A stretch of 64,000 nucleotides of DNA, taken from NCBI GenBank assembly GCA_018105865.1, contig CM030836.1:17748503-17812502 (forward strand). Reading direction: 5' to 3'. The notes below the pieces were generated by a model. The model saw only the letters and a list, made by a program, of their open reading frames with translations. It had not been told where the DNA came from and searched no databases. This DNA comes from Metaphire vulgaris (lineage: Eukaryota; Annelida; Clitellata; Crassiclitellata; Megascolecidae). The position numbers were made by a program, and so were the translations under genes. Positions 1 to 12,765 of this stretch are shown here, one piece after another. Positions within the stretch are counted from its first letter, which is position 1, and each line of letters opens with the position of its first letter.

Positions 1-21
1 ATAATTATTTTAACATTTTAA

Positions 22-64
<43 letters not shown>

Positions 65-90
65 GGATGTCTTGTGAATTGTTGCGTCAG

Positions 91-849
91 GACTAGCAGT
101 CGACCAAATTGGAGGGAGGAGCGAAAACTGAATGTGGAGACATTTGGTGTTCGGAGCGCAACACAGTTCAATCGACGCAGCTATCGTGGAAACAGAGGAT
201 ATCGAAGTGGTGGGCGGGGAGGAGGAGATGTTGGCTTCTCTGGGGCTCGTCGTGGTGGAGACAAGAGTAAGTAAAATCAAGATATATCGTTTAGTTTCTC
301 GGTTATTTATTTTGTTGATGTTACTTCTTGTTTGGCCAATTCTCTGCATTGTTTTTGTGCTATGCTTCCTCTTGTCTCTTTTTTTAAAATCAAAATCTTT
401 CTCAATACACGTGGGCTTCTACTCTGTTGATGTGTATGAGATTATAGCATTTGTGCTAGTTTGTATTACTTTTATGCACCGATTTGTTGCGCGTAGATTC
501 TGCATATTGATTGAGTTTTGTGCCGGCCATTTGGTCAGTTTTTGATCTGTTAGTGATTGCTTAGGGTTTCTTCCATATAGTACGTATGCACTGAGGGGAG
601 TTGGGTTTAGGAGTTTTTGCGTATGTACCGTGTGCGAACGGGGGGGGAGGTGGGGAGTTGAAAAATGCCTTTTTGTGTGCGTACTATATGGATGAGCCCT
701 TATCCTGTGCTGTGTGTTAATTGATTTTCCCAGATGGTTATTCATTTAATTATGGTTACAATGGCGGAAGAAACCGAGACCGCACCGACAGGATGGATTA
801 CAACGCTGATGCAGACAGGCGTGGATACGTACGCAAAGTAGTTGCTTGA
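91..849 (+). CDS. LSM14/RAP55-like (Trailer hitch/CAR-1) protein, 3' coding exons only
   Basis: Two exons are visible: about 91-266 and 734-849 (stop TGA 847-849). The first reads ...WREERKLNVETFGV and then an Arg/Gly-rich stretch (YRGNRGYRSGGRGGG). ERKLN.ETFG is the TFG box of the LSM14/RAP55 family, which binds decapping and translational-repression factors in P-bodies; RGG repeats follow it in known members. The exon ends at donor GTAAGT (267) with one base of a codon. The second exon follows a TTTTCCCAG acceptor and restores the frame as NGYSFNYGYNGGRNRDR..., ending GYVRKVVA. Family members usually end in a similar short Tyr/Arg-rich tail. The Lsm domain and FFD box lie outside the window to the left. 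The exact 5' edge of the first exon is uncertain: AG sites at 90, 96 and 99 are all possible. Family assignment rests on the TFG box and RGG order, not on an alignment. Confidence 0.75.
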
Positions 850-3800
850 CCATTGGTAAGTCACGTGTTTGCTTGACGTTCTCAGCTTTACTAGATGACC
901 AACCAGAAATTGCATATGTTGATGTAAATTTCATTGTTATGACATTGGATTTGCAGTACTTAACAAGAAATTGGAAACAACGGTTCACAATATATTTTTC
1001 GTTTAAATTATCTGGGTCCATTTAGGCAGGGTACATTTGTCAAGTACAGTGTCTGCTTGGTATGGAATTGGATCAGCATTGATTTTTCCAGACTGATGTG
1101 ATTTTAATGCAATATATTTGGTCATAGTAAAAAAGGGGTCTTACCCTTAGCAGACAAAGCTAGATAGAAGTCATGTTTGGGTCATTACTGAATCTAAGTT
1201 CTAGCTTTACATTTCAGTTATTGTTAAAATGATGGACTGTTCTTAGAGTTTGCCAGTTTGGACCTGGTTCTCTTCTTCAATGATTAATGTGCACCCGTCT
1301 ATTCATCCATACGCTTAACTGACATGTGTCTCATTGATAGAAAACAATCGTGCACATCCTATCAGAAAAATCTTATCAGCTGCACATAATTAAGTGTTTT
1401 TTGTTCTTGGTATATTTGCTAACACAATAAATCTTAATAAGAATAGAATACCGTTTTGTTTATTAGATGGATTGTTGTCTTAATGTTTGGTGATTCAAAG
1501 ACCCTTTCCTGTCCCATTTTTTCATGTACCACTGCTTTTAAAATGTTGTCATTGAGGTTGATTAGACCTACTTGCACAAATACACATCGTTTCTTGATTT
1601 TACTTTTATTTAATTTAATCAATCGTTGCAACAGTACTGATGTTCTGTTTGATGCTTTTATTGCAGGTAACCTTTGCGTCAAGACCATCAATGTTGTCAG
1701 TTAAAGTCTACGTGACTTATAATGCATTAATTGGATCTGTTCGTTGCTGACGAGAGGGTGGATTTCATAAGTTTATTTTCGTCTGTGATGGCTAATTTGA
1801 AGGCATCGGCGGTTGCGCTTGGCATCGATGGCTTTCGTACGGCTGCCATTGTCTATCTATGCATTTGTTTTGGATTGATTTTTTTTTTGAATTAACAGAT
1901 TCTGAGCTATATCTGTTTGTATGTAAATTGATTTAAGGATTGGTATCGTCATTTAAGAGACGATTGTTCTCCACACGTGTTTTTGTTTCTTGTTGTGATG
2001 AACTTTATAACTGGTTTTCAGAAATTGAGTATAAGCAATGTGTATTTCGGTGTTAATTTCGCAGAACGTCCTGTTATCAATCGGACAGATGGTGGTCATT
2101 CTGTGTGATGCTGACTCTGTCATGTTAATCATAAGCGCTGCAGGAACCATCCATGCTTAACTCTAGTAATAACTTATTTTAAATGTGGTCGTAGCTTTAG
2201 TTTGCAAATATTTTAAAACATTTCCACAAGCTACTGTGAGCTTATGGCAGTTTGGTTAAATCTTTGAGACAGTTGTGAACTCCTTTCTGTAAGCTCTTCA
2301 GTGATTTATCTTCATGATTTCTGAACTCTCTTATAAAGTCAAATGGCCTGCATTTTTTTCATATAGATTCTCTCGTTTCATTATTTGCTATCTTTTATAA
2401 ATGTTTGTCGATGGAAATAGTATTATAAACGAGTTGCAATTACAGTCTCTGCTGTGTAGGAACTTGCTGCTGTTTATGAAGTAATTTATACTTTCTAGTG
2501 CACTTCAGTTTAATTTTCTCACGTAGTCATCTGGTAGTTAATATAGTCGGATGTAATTTATTCTACCTACAGAAACTAGGATCTTTACTAGCAGAGCCTA
2601 TGTTGCATGATTATTTTGTAAGCAGTTCTGTATTTCTAAATGTATGTCATTACTGGTAGCAGCATTTTGTATGTAGAGTTTAGATAACTGTTTCTTATTC
2701 CCTGCCATATTGTAGTGCTTTTTGATTCTTGTAAATGTTCAGTGCAGTTCAAATAGCATTTGTTAACTTTCCTTGTTTGATTGTAATGCCATTTTAAAAG
2801 TATTTCTCGCAAGCCTTTGGTTTTCCTTACCAGGATAATGTACTTTTTGTTGAACAATCCATGCATTTTGCCATAGGGCACTTTGGATTTTCTTTTTAAC
2901 CCCTTTAAGGGTTACCCCGAGTTAACTCTTCCTTTTACATTATGTTACAAATAAATGACTGTTAAAGGGGTTAAAAGCAAGCCTGAAGTTGAGGTCCTGT
3001 AATGAAAATTGTTTCTAGTGGTAAGACACCTTTTTAGAACTACTAGTCCACTTTCTTTGCATGCCTATTTCTGTTTATGATAAATGTGGATTTTTTTTAT
3101 TATTTCTTGATGTGGCTGTGCTTCACTGTAAAAATCTAGCTTTTGTTCTTCAGGATGTGCCCTGATTTCATTCACATGTTCATTTGGTGCAGCAAATTGC
3201 TGATGTTGTAAGATGTTTTTTTATGCTGCTTGTAACAATGTTTTAAGAAATTTAGAAAGGATATTCGCTTTCCAGAGTTTTTGTATTTTCTCAGTTTAAA
3301 GCTAATTGGTTAAAGTGTCGGGTCAAGAAGAAAATGCGTTTTACAAGGCGAAATATTAAGATGCATGAAAATGTATAATGGTTTAATTGCAGTTTGAAGT
3401 TAAGAAAATGTTGATCTTTGATCGATCTTAAATATGTTACATGTTTATTTTAATTGATTCTGTTGAAATTCTAGTTCATTGGATAGAAATAAAATTGAAT
3501 TATTTCTGCTTTTGCTTTTTTCTGCTGAGGTTACTGATGGGAGTAAACTTTTGAGAAGTTTTGCTACATACCAGTAAATTAAAGCTGAAGGGAAGACAGG
3601 AGAGAGAGATGCTCACTGTTTAGGTAATTGGCATCAGTTGGGTCTAAGCAGATACCGGTTGAAATTGAGTAAAGTGTTTTGCTTATGCAATTCTAGAACG
3701 TGGATGCAATGAGACGTGCAATTGTTGTTAGATTTGTGACTTTAAAGCAACAAACATCTCTGCATGTGTTGCCTATATGCATTTTCCCTGTCAATATTCA

Positions 3801-4368
3801 CAAGTTTGAGTGGAATTTATATAAGCTTGGGTTGAAGCTTACCGGTATTTCAAGGTGCTACAATGGACAAAGTAGCATATTTCAGTTACTGTTCCTGTAA
3901 AATAACAGCCAAATTTATAGTAAATATGACTCAAAATCATAATAGTTTTCCTACAGATTTATATTAGTATATGCAGTAATAGTGGGTTTAGAATGGTTCT
4001 ATAGAAACTGTCCGGTGCAAGTAAAAGCTGGTAAAATTTCGTGGATTTATATAACGCTCTGAAAATAGAACAGCAGCTGTATGTGAGAACCAGTCTCTAA
4101 AACCATTCAGTTCATCACGCTATCTCATCTGAGGAATATTGAATATCAGCTGTTTGCGGCTTGACCCTGCTCTAATTCGGCTTGGATTTGATGCGCCATC
4201 GAATTCGTATGATGCCCGAGGCCTGATGATAGCGGCAATATAGAAGTTGATTGAATATAGAAGTTGATTGAGGATTTGAGGGGAATTGCGTAGCAACGTA
4301 ACGTCAAACCACAGACTGTAATAGTATATAATTAAAATCTATGCGTTAAACGTCAGCATTTGCGGAAA
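850..4368. other. LSM14-like 3' UTR and intergenic spacer before ArfGAP
   Basis: AT-rich sequence without a supported coding exon. An AATAAA hexamer at 1426-1431 is a plausible poly(A) signal for the upstream gene, but others occur. It contains one short TTAA-flanked transposon (2896-2974). A small tandem repeat (ATATAGAAGTTGATTGA, twice) lies at about 4244-4273. The short reading frames here have no similarity I recognise. Confidence 0.5.
2896..2974. mobile_element. Short TTAA-flanked (piggyBac-like) MITE
   Basis: 79 bp, TTAA-CCCC...GGGG-TTAA. Read on the minus strand, its interior resembles the copies at 9292, 17592 and 23969 (GTAACATAATGTAAAA versus GTAACTCAATGTAAAA). TTAA targets and CCC/GGG ends are typical of the piggyBac superfamily. 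Confidence 0.6.
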
Positions 4369-4375
4369 ATGGCGG
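4355..4375 (+). promoter_or_regulatory. YY1-like motif overlapping the ArfGAP start codon
   Basis: The sequence around the initiator ATG reads GCGGAAAATGGCGGACG. AAnATGGCGG is the YY1 core, which in animal housekeeping genes often sits just downstream of the transcription start and overlaps the ATG. Seen: the motif. Inferred: its use here. No TATA box at the proper distance is obvious, although TATATAATT occurs about 40 bp upstream. Confidence 0.35.
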
Positions 4376-7300
4376 ACGAAGGTCTAACAAAAGCTGAAAT
4401 AAACGCGATCTTCAAGCGACTGAAAAGCATTCCTGCGAATAGGGTAATCGATTTTTCTAGCGCTTCCTGATGGCTATCTAACCACTGTAGTCTTATTCAC
4501 TTATTGGCTGTTAACGTTTTGAACTAGGTGTATTTATTTCAACAGAACATTTGCTATGTGCTTGTGGGTGTTGAAAACACCGAATGAAAACAACATTTCT
4601 ACACAAACTAAACAATTATTTGTTTATAGAAGAACCGCAATAATGAAACAATTTAGGACGCTTAAAGTCGATTTTGCCATAATTTCTATTTAAAGCTTTA
4701 GGTTGATTGTTTTTAATCTTGGAGGAAAATAGCACTTGTCGCCTCATCGATGCCTGGAGTTCTAAAATTTTAAAATAACCTGCTGACCATATGTTTGCGT
4801 TTATTTATTATCGAAAATTTATGTTGCTCCTGTGTATGGCAGAACAAACGAAAGACGTGATCGTTCGTCATTGACTTAGTTGAGTTAGTTGTATAGCGTT
4901 ATATGTAATCTCACTGCAGTGAGATTACTTATTAACCATAAATTAAGTCTGTGAGAGGAGTTCAAAGAAGATGGGCTATAAATTTTTGCAGTGTGGTGTG
5001 GTTGAATTTGTGGCCAGAGGAGCAGTTTGCACATGCCAAGATTTTCAGTCGGGCTGATAAATTTTGAAACTTCAGCTAACTGAATATTTAGTCAGAGGGA
5101 GTCTTATCACTTTTGAGTCTTTTTGACCATGCTACAGGCCAAATATCTGTACAGATTTTCACTGTTGATGTCTTGAAAGCCATCTTAGAGTCTGCAGATG
5201 TATGTGTTGTTGGGTGGTAAAAAATGAGCCTGGAAGGATTTTAAATGATTGAGTTGATGATAATGGTTAGTTTTAAAATCTTCTCTTTCATTGCATAAAA
5301 ATATATTAATTAACGACATTTTGTTTTCATATTGTTCTTGTATGGTCATGGATTCAATCTTAAAAGAATCAATTTCATGATTGAGATGAGGTTGTGGTGA
5401 TGAAGGTCAAGCAAACAAATCATATTATTGCATTCCTATTTTGATTGCGTTATATGTATTGACTTCTGAAAACTGATGTGTTTTGTAGCAATGCTTTGAC
5501 TGTGGTGCGATGAACCCCACATGGGCCAGTGTAACGTACGGAGTTTTAGTCTGCATTGACTGTTCGGCAGTTCACCGTTCACTCGGTGTTCACATAACCT
5601 TTATTCGGTCGACGCAGTTAGATACAAGCTGGAATTGGCTTCAGTTACGTGCCATGCAAGTCGGTGGAAATGCAGCAGCAGTAAGTTAGCTGTGTTAAGC
5701 TTCTCGAGAAACGGTTTGGTCTATCTGTTGGGCTTTTGTGGATGGTTCTAAACTCTTTATGGTTTTAGATTTGATTTAATCCACTCAACATGTTTATGTG
5801 ATTGGATTTTGACATAGTTCTAACACTTGCTGTCTTTCAAGTGAGTAAAGAACCAAAGAAATGTACCAAATTGTCTGTAGCTCATTTGATCACCATATGA
5901 AAGGTTATGAATTCAAATCCTTCATAACTCACCTTCAGCCCTTTGTCATGCAGTTCCACTTTCCTTGCTCATTTGTGTCATCATTTTTGCATCTCTGCAT
6001 TAAATTTGTTAAGTTCGAATCGCACAATGCTTAATATTCCAGTTGATAATTGATGCATCTAGCCTAGAATTTAAACCAGATGCGTATTCACAGAGTCCAT
6101 TGGAAAACCTGTCCCAAATTTTTATGTGGCTATAACTGTATCACTTCCCTTATTGCTGAATACAGTGATACTATTACTACGCTGACTGGAAGTTGTGTTA
6201 TGCAAATTTAAAAAACGAAGTCTCTTGTAAATTATAGAGATATTGTAACATCACATAAATTGAAACCTTAGAGGTGCTATGAAAATGAAAAATTCTTATG
6301 GTATTTGCTAAATTATAAACTGTTGTGATGCCATGTCAGTTGGGAAAATTATACTCAGGAATTATGGTTGTGCCATTTGAATCAGACTTTATGGAAGTGT
6401 CATTTGACTGAATAAATAATTTATCTGAGGTTGTAATTTAAACTTCATTTTGGATGGCTGAATTACTTTTTAATTTACCGGTTACATAAGTGCATAATTA
6501 TCAATGTATTTAGCTCCTCGTCTATATACATGAGCATATGTATTGTACGTGTGCGGGTAGAATTTTTTATAGGACTTGCTGTTTTCAGCACGCCTTCTTC
6601 CATCAGCATGGCTGTACGTCAACAGATGCCCAGCAGAAGTATAACAGCCGGGCTGCTCAAATGTATCGCGAAAAATTGCACACATTGGCGCTGAAGGCTC
6701 TCAAACAGCATGGGAATAAGGTTTGAAGCTGATTTAGCTGTAGACATTAGTTTTAATGAATGCTGCTGGGTACAAAATAGTGTTGTGTATATGTAGTCAT
6801 TTTTAAAAAATTGTCCTGTAATTAATGCTTCAAGCCTAGAATTTAAACCTGATGTGTATTCACCAAGTCCATCGGAAAATCTGTGCCAAATTTTTATGCA
6901 CCTATAACTGTCTGACTTTCTTTATTGCTGAAGGAAATTTTGGATTTGCTGCGTTATTATTAGATAAAAAAGGCCTATTGTTTTATTGATTTAGCCAGAA
7001 ACCTTGTGAATGGTCATTGTAATCTGTCTGCCATTTGATTTGAGTTTAGAAAATCATTAAGAGCATTATTTTGTGACGTCAATGTATCTCCTGCTGTGTT
7101 CTTTAACCCGTTCTTTTTTACTTGTGTGTTGTATCAGGTACACATTGACAGTGGACATGGAGAAGTACATTCGCCGACAACCAAGGAGTCCGTTGACTTT
7201 TTCAGCAAACAGGAAAATGACCTGAAGTTGTCCGCTTCAATTTCTGAGCCAGTACCAATAGGAAATGGTGATGGTAGAGGCAAACCAGGTACTCTTCATT

Positions 7301-10300
7301 GTCATTATCATCGTAGTTATTGTTGTTGTTAGTTTCATCAGGTGCTCTGTTGATTGTGTGTGAAGGCTTCATTTCCAATTATTGATATAGAAAATTTACT
7401 GCTGCAAATGGAAATAAAATAAGTTATAGTTTTTTTCAAGTTTAATAAAAATTCAAATGGATGACTTTAGATTGTTTAACATAAAGATTCTTGTGAAAAA
7501 GCCTGGCTCTCTATGGGTTTAATCGTGCCTTATGCAATGTGAGACCAATTTTGTGGTTTACGTAATCATTCTGTGTTTGTGGTAAAGAAAGTTGCTGCAG
7601 GCTTTTAGCATGAATTTTATGACTAGTTATCAGTCGTTTCTTTGCACGTTATGATTTCATGTCTAGCAGTGGACTATTCGGACGGGACCGGACCAAGTGT
7701 AGACGCTGCCTTGAGCATGTCGCCGAGTACAGCGATGCAGCAGATGGAGGGAGTGAAATCAACTATTGGCAGCAGATGGAGGGAAGAAAGGGGTAATCAA
7801 CCTCCTCGAGGTTACATTCTCTGGCACTTTTCCATGGCATTGCTTCGAAACCCGCAGTCACACTATTCAGCGGAGAACAATGGTTCGCTCCTTTTGGGCG
7901 AATTGATAATTGGCTCAGAGTGTCCACTAAGGTGTGACACAGACCGCGGCTCCATTTGGTTGGGCGTGTTTTTGGTCACCTTAATGTGAGCCGTTGTTAC
8001 GTTAATGTGTACGTTGTGTGGAATTTTTTTCTTAATGTGTATGTTGTGTCTTTTCCTATAAAGTTTGAGAGATTTTGCCCAGCGTTCTGAAATTCTCTTG
8101 TACATTGTTAGGTTAGGCATTTTTCGATCTTCTTTCCCCTCTTCTCTTCTCTTAGTCTCAATCAAAAAATGATTGTTGGTTTTTGAGTTGGCTACAGAAC
8201 GCCACGACTGAGAAATGTTTCTAGAATGCTTAACCCATAAACCGCCACTGCATGTAGTTCCAAAAGTATGTGGCAGCTTAAGGGTTAATTTACTTCAGAT
8301 ACATAATAATGATTAAAAGCTGCTTGACATTGACAACTGAATTCACTTGCTGGTTGTGGATCTTCAGCTTGGAGGGAAGAAGGGAGGACTCGGAGCTACA
8401 AAGGCTGCTAGAAATTTCACTGAAATTGAATCAGCTGCCCTCCAGATGGAAAAGGACACGGCTGCTGCAGCCGTATTGCAGCCTTTGCCATTGGCACCTG
8501 CAGGGACTCGGAATGCGTCAGTAACTTGCCTTGCCATCCTTCAAATTCAGTTCAACTTAATGGAAATCTAAGTGTAGCACTTAAAGATAGCGTGCAATAT
8601 TGGTTATTTAGTTATTTATTTAGTTTTCTACTTTGTTCGGTTAATACTTGAGTTGAGGACTGTTCTCATGTCTTGAGGATTGCATATTGTTTGGTTAGCT
8701 AGAAAACCCTGATACGTCCATTTTGTATCTATATGCTGGTTAATTGTTGTTTACAGAACTTCGTTAAACCTTGCTTACAATGATCTAAGTCTTGATGAGA
8801 AGAAACGTGCAGAGAAGATGAAAAACATGGACGCAAAGAAAAAGCAACAGATGGAAAGACTTGGAATGGGAGCTGCTGGCACCCGGTATGTTTGTGTTTA
8901 GCAGATCTAAGTCTAAAGTAATGATACAGTTGTTATCAGGGGTTGCTGAATAGTCTTTTGGGCAGTGAAAATTATGAGATTTGATTTAAATTTAGTTTGT
9001 ATTAATCAGCTTTTGTTTCCTTGTTATATTAATTAATCTGGCAGTTGTATTGATTTAGCAGTTTATATTGTATATTTCAGAATTATTATTTTAGTTGTTT
9101 TTCAAGCTAGTGTAAATTAGTCACTAAGCTTGGCTTGTGCTCGTTTATTTGTAATGTAATGTAGCATATCATTTGTACAGCATCTCTTATGGACAAGCAC
9201 ATAGAAGTGCTCCTGCTACTATTACTTTGGATTGGAAACAGGTATTTTAGGAAGGTTGTCATGGGGTTTTTGACTGCAAGCCTGCTTAATATTAACCCCT
9301 TAACCGTGTATTTAACTGTAACTCAATGTAAAATGGACGGATATATCTGGGATCCCCAATTAAGGGGTTAAACTAGCACCAAGTGCATTCCAGATAAATG
9401 GACCAACTGATGCAAAGTCTTTGCTGAAATTTTTAAGTGTTTGCATTTGTAACCTGAAGTAAAACAGTGATTGAGCTGAGTGGGTGAGGTAGCTCAGGGA
9501 GGTGAGATAAAACCCTGCCCCCATTGTCTGCCTCCTTGGAGCATGCCCAGAGTTAATTCGTGGGCATTTTTGTTTTGTTTTGCATAAGATATTTTTTGTT
9601 CTGTTTTTGTTCTGTAGTGAAATAAGTCATTCGGCGTTGTCTGACATGCAGAGTATCAACCAGGAGACTCCAACAGTCCAGTCTCATAATAGTCTTGATC
9701 GATATTCCTCGAGAGGCAGTCGAGATCGAGATTATGAAGACGGCTTTGACATGATTCGTGGACCTCCAAGGCAAGAGTCGACTGACTGTTCTCTTTATGT
9801 CTCATTCAGACTTCATTTATTCTGTGTTCTTCTTCATATAGTTTCACTTCGTAATGCAGTATTCCAGTATTTGCTGGTGTTTCTGTCGTACGTAGGTATG
9901 ATAATTCACTCGCATTAAAATCAGACGATCCAAGTTCAAAGCTTGATCGCAGCGACTCGTGGGACATTATCGACGATAACAAGCGGTCGGGAAACGTTGA
10001 GGATATTTCGTTCTCCTCAAAAGATGGCGGCGATGACAGGTTAGTCTTTTGGTGAGTTGCTGTGGACATGTATTGTAATGTAATGTAATGTGGCATTTGT
10101 ATAGCGCCTCTTCTATTTCTACTCAGAGGCGCTCCTGGCATTGGATTCGTAGTGAGACTTAAGCTTTTGCATTGAGCAAGGGAGTAAGAAGTGATTACAT
10201 TAATATTAATAATATAATAATAATAATATTATTGGTTACATCTTTTGCTATTTGGTGCAGAGTTTGCTGCGTTAAATGTACTGGACACTTTATATTAAAA

Positions 10301-11557
10301 ATTATGTTCACTGTTTCATCTTTTTTGCCATCTAATCAGTTTGTAAAGAAAACTGAAACGTTTGTGGGTAACTTTCTGTATGATTGTTCAGCTTTTGCAA
10401 TTTAATAATTTACATAGAATTTGCATAAAAACCTAAAGTTCATGAAAAGTACTTGAATTAAATTCAGAGTCGTTGTGTGAGGTTTTGAAAATCTGAGAAG
10501 ACTTTACCTACTCATCGCCATAAGTCAACCGCAAGCCTCTTTTTTGCATCGTACTGTTCTGATGCCATACATGTAAAGTAAACATTTGTGTTGTCAGGAG
10601 CAGAAGCCGGAAGGTTCACGAGGTCTCTGACTCAACAGAAGCTCAGAAGAAGTTTGGAAATGCAAAGGCCATTTCATCGGACCAATATTTCGGGGAAAAG
10701 ATGCCGACGTGGGTTGATTCTCTGTGCTGCGATGCTTTGTTGCAACAATGTATGGTTTTGAGTGTTGTGTATTGCTCGAGTGATGAAAGTTGGCTTGTAG
10801 AATTAGCACTGATGCAATCCAGTACTGTACATAGTTCTTAAACGGTCCTTTTGGTATTTATTATTTTGCTTGATAGGCATCTTTTATATTGCAGCATTTT
10901 AATTAAATGGAAGCTTTTATTTGTCGTAAATGGAGATTTTATCTGTGATGTTTGTTATGAATCTTCGTTGATTTGTGTCTGTTATAATGTTGTGATTTGA
11001 TTGTTTTAATTTACTCTGAGTTGTGACTCTTTTGCATTTGGGTTTTCATATATCTGCTGTTGTCGCTGTGGTTTTTGTAGATTCTGATTTTGTTAAATTT
11101 CCACAGAGCTTGTGTTTTTTTTGCTGTCACTTATCACAGATATTCTTTGTGATCCGAAATGGCCGAGTATATTTAACTCGTCCCCTCGTATAATTTTATA
11201 TTGCTCTCGCTATTGCTTTCAGTTTTGTTTATATAAATTCGCTGATTTGTTTTATTTTGAACATTTGTTTCTGTATTTGCTCATTTTGATGCGCAGTTTG
11301 AGGTGAAACAGAATCTGAGCAAGTTCGAAGGCAGCTCGAGCATTTCAAGTTCTGAGTTGTTTGGAGGTGGAAGTGGAGGAGGAGGAGGAGGAGGAAGTAG
11401 CCAGAGTAAATCGTCCTCACATTCCTATTATTACAATGCTGGCAACGAGTTGGCCGATATCAAAGAGGGCGTTGCAGAGAGTGTGACCAAGGTTGCCGGA
11501 CGACTTTCCAGTTTAGCGAGCGGTGTTATGAGCTCCATACAGGTAAACGAAGCCTGA
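4369..11557 (+). CDS. ArfGAP2/3-type ADP-ribosylation factor GTPase-activating protein, 11 coding exons
   Basis: Exons: 4369-4443, 5489-5680, 6589-6720, 7138-7288, 7667-7752, 8368-8516, 8757-8885, 9618-9770, 9896-10039, 10598-10712, 11297-11557. The start [15 protein letters not shown] is followed by the ArfGAP zinc finger C-FD-C-x16-C-ID-C and the arginine finger in HRSLGVH. QVGGNA and [13 protein letters not shown] match ArfGAP2/3 rather than ArfGAP1. Later exons give a Lys/Gly-rich [11 protein letters not shown] segment, a basic coiled-coil-like [10 protein letters not shown] stretch, [18 protein letters not shown] and [11 protein letters not shown]. These are the C-terminal repeat motifs that bind COPI coatomer. 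The protein stimulates Arf1 GTP hydrolysis on Golgi vesicles. All exon phases agree when exon 5 ends at 7752 (donor GTGAAA). The open frame continues through KSTIGSR to a GTAATC donor at 7793, which is out of phase, so this junction is unsure. Intron 8 begins GC. The stop at 11555 follows a donor-like CAG|GTAAAC, so another exon is possible. Confidence 0.88.
4905..4928. repeat. Perfect 24-bp palindrome
   Basis: GTAATCTCACTG is followed directly by its reverse complement, with no spacer. It lies in ArfGAP intron 1. Confidence 0.8.
6060..6900. repeat. Diverged dispersed repeat pair in ArfGAP introns 2 and 3
   Basis: Two copies of a sequence of about 100 bp lie at about 6060-6170 (intron 2) and 6829-6935 (intron 3). 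Both contain GCCTAGAATTTAAACC, a GTATTCAC...AGTCCAT block, CCAAATTTTTATG and CTATAACTGT in the same order. They flank exon 6589-6720. I see no terminal inverted repeats. Confidence 0.6.
8230..8288. mobile_element. Short TTAA-flanked (piggyBac-like) MITE
   Basis: 59 bp in ArfGAP intron 5. It begins TTAACCCATAAAC and ends TTAAGGGTTAA. The interior differs from the 9292 type. Confidence 0.5.
9292..9371 (+). mobile_element. Short TTAA-flanked (piggyBac-like) MITE, type copy
   Basis: 80 bp in ArfGAP intron 7. It begins TTAACCCCTTAACCGTG and ends TTAAGGGGTTAA. Its interior (TGTAACTCAATGTAAAATGG, then ACGGATATATC) is shared almost exactly with 17592-17671 (inverted) and 23969-24035. Confidence 0.75.
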
Positions 11558-12589
11558 TTTCTTGCAGCTTCGAGTAGATCTAGAAACCCTTTCCTATTTC
11601 TTTGAATTGTTGGTGTTCTTTGTTAGTTTGAATGCCTTATTGCTGTTGCCTGTAGTCTCTATTGTCTCTTTACGGCTTGGTTCTGGAATGATTGGCTGAA
11701 AATTGTTGTCGGATATCATCTGTCTGACTCTTTCCTTTTTCTTTTAGCATTTTTTTATGAAAATATTGATTGCTTTTTGTGCAGTAAAAGTGCATATGGG
11801 CACAGCATTATATTTGTGCCAGCCATGACTATGTACCATATATACTACGGATAAGTCTGATAAGTTCCAGAAAATTTATTGCAGAGTCGATTGTTCACTT
11901 TTTCCAAGAATTTTTGTAAAGGAACAGCTGCATTACAATGACCTTTGGCCTGTAAACAGCTTGGAGACGACGGGTTGGGGGAGGGGAGAGTCTGTCTGTC
12001 TGTTTGTGCGGCCAACCTTGGCCTCTGGCTACCGCAATTACTTTTAACCTGTAAACAGCTTAGAGACGTTGGGGAGGAAAAACTTTTCTTGTCGACTTAT
12101 ACGGGTCATAGCAAATTACTTTTTTACCAAAAAACATGGTCAACCTATCTGTGAGGTCGACTTGTCCGCGAGTATGTATGGTGGTTTTCTTCGGGTGTGA
12201 TTGAGATGAACATAGACAGTTTTCCAGTCCTTTGAGGTCTGCATTGACAGGGATTTTCACTGTATCTGAGGTAGAGTTAGTGATGCTTCTTCTGTTTGCA
12301 TCAACTTGGTGTTTCATTTTGCTAGTGATGTTTTGATCGTCTCTGATCACTTCAGTTTTGCAGAAACTTGGAAAAGATCTTGGATATGTCTAAGATAATT
12401 CTGCTATTCCAGAACAGTACTTATTGTTCAGGACCTAGATATGCAGTTCTAGGCAGCTTAGATTGATTTCATGTTTTTGCAAACAGTGTTAAGAAAACGT
12501 ATTTGTCTTGGATAAAATCGCGTACTTTGATGTACAGTGATTTTTGGCCTGCCTATTTCAGTTAATTGATCATCTGCAGTGTTCCAGTG

Positions 12590-12765
12590 ATTATCATGTT
12601 GGACTGCCTGTCATGTCAGTGGTTCACGCCTTGGGCACGGCAGAAACGGCTTGGTTGATTCTTCCTTAGGCACTCATCCATTCAACTCAATTGTGAATGA
12701 ATACATCTAGGGCTTATTTGGTGTTAGGAAAGGTGACTAAGGGAAAGGTGGTCACCACCATCATT
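12590..12765 (+). mobile_element. Probable tRNA-derived SINE
   Basis: The head contains a B-box-like GTGGTTCACGCC. The body (CTTAGGCACTCATCCA, then CTCAATTGTGAATGAATAC and a GGTGTTAGG stretch) has the layout of tRNA-derived SINE bodies, which often carry CCCAGCTGTGAATGGGTACC-like text. The A box is weak. Ends and target duplications were not resolved. Confidence 0.4.

Noticed and set aside
9484..9560. tRNA-like GGTAGCTCAGGGAGGTGAG
   Set aside because: Only an A-box-like start is present. No convincing B box or acceptor pairing follows.
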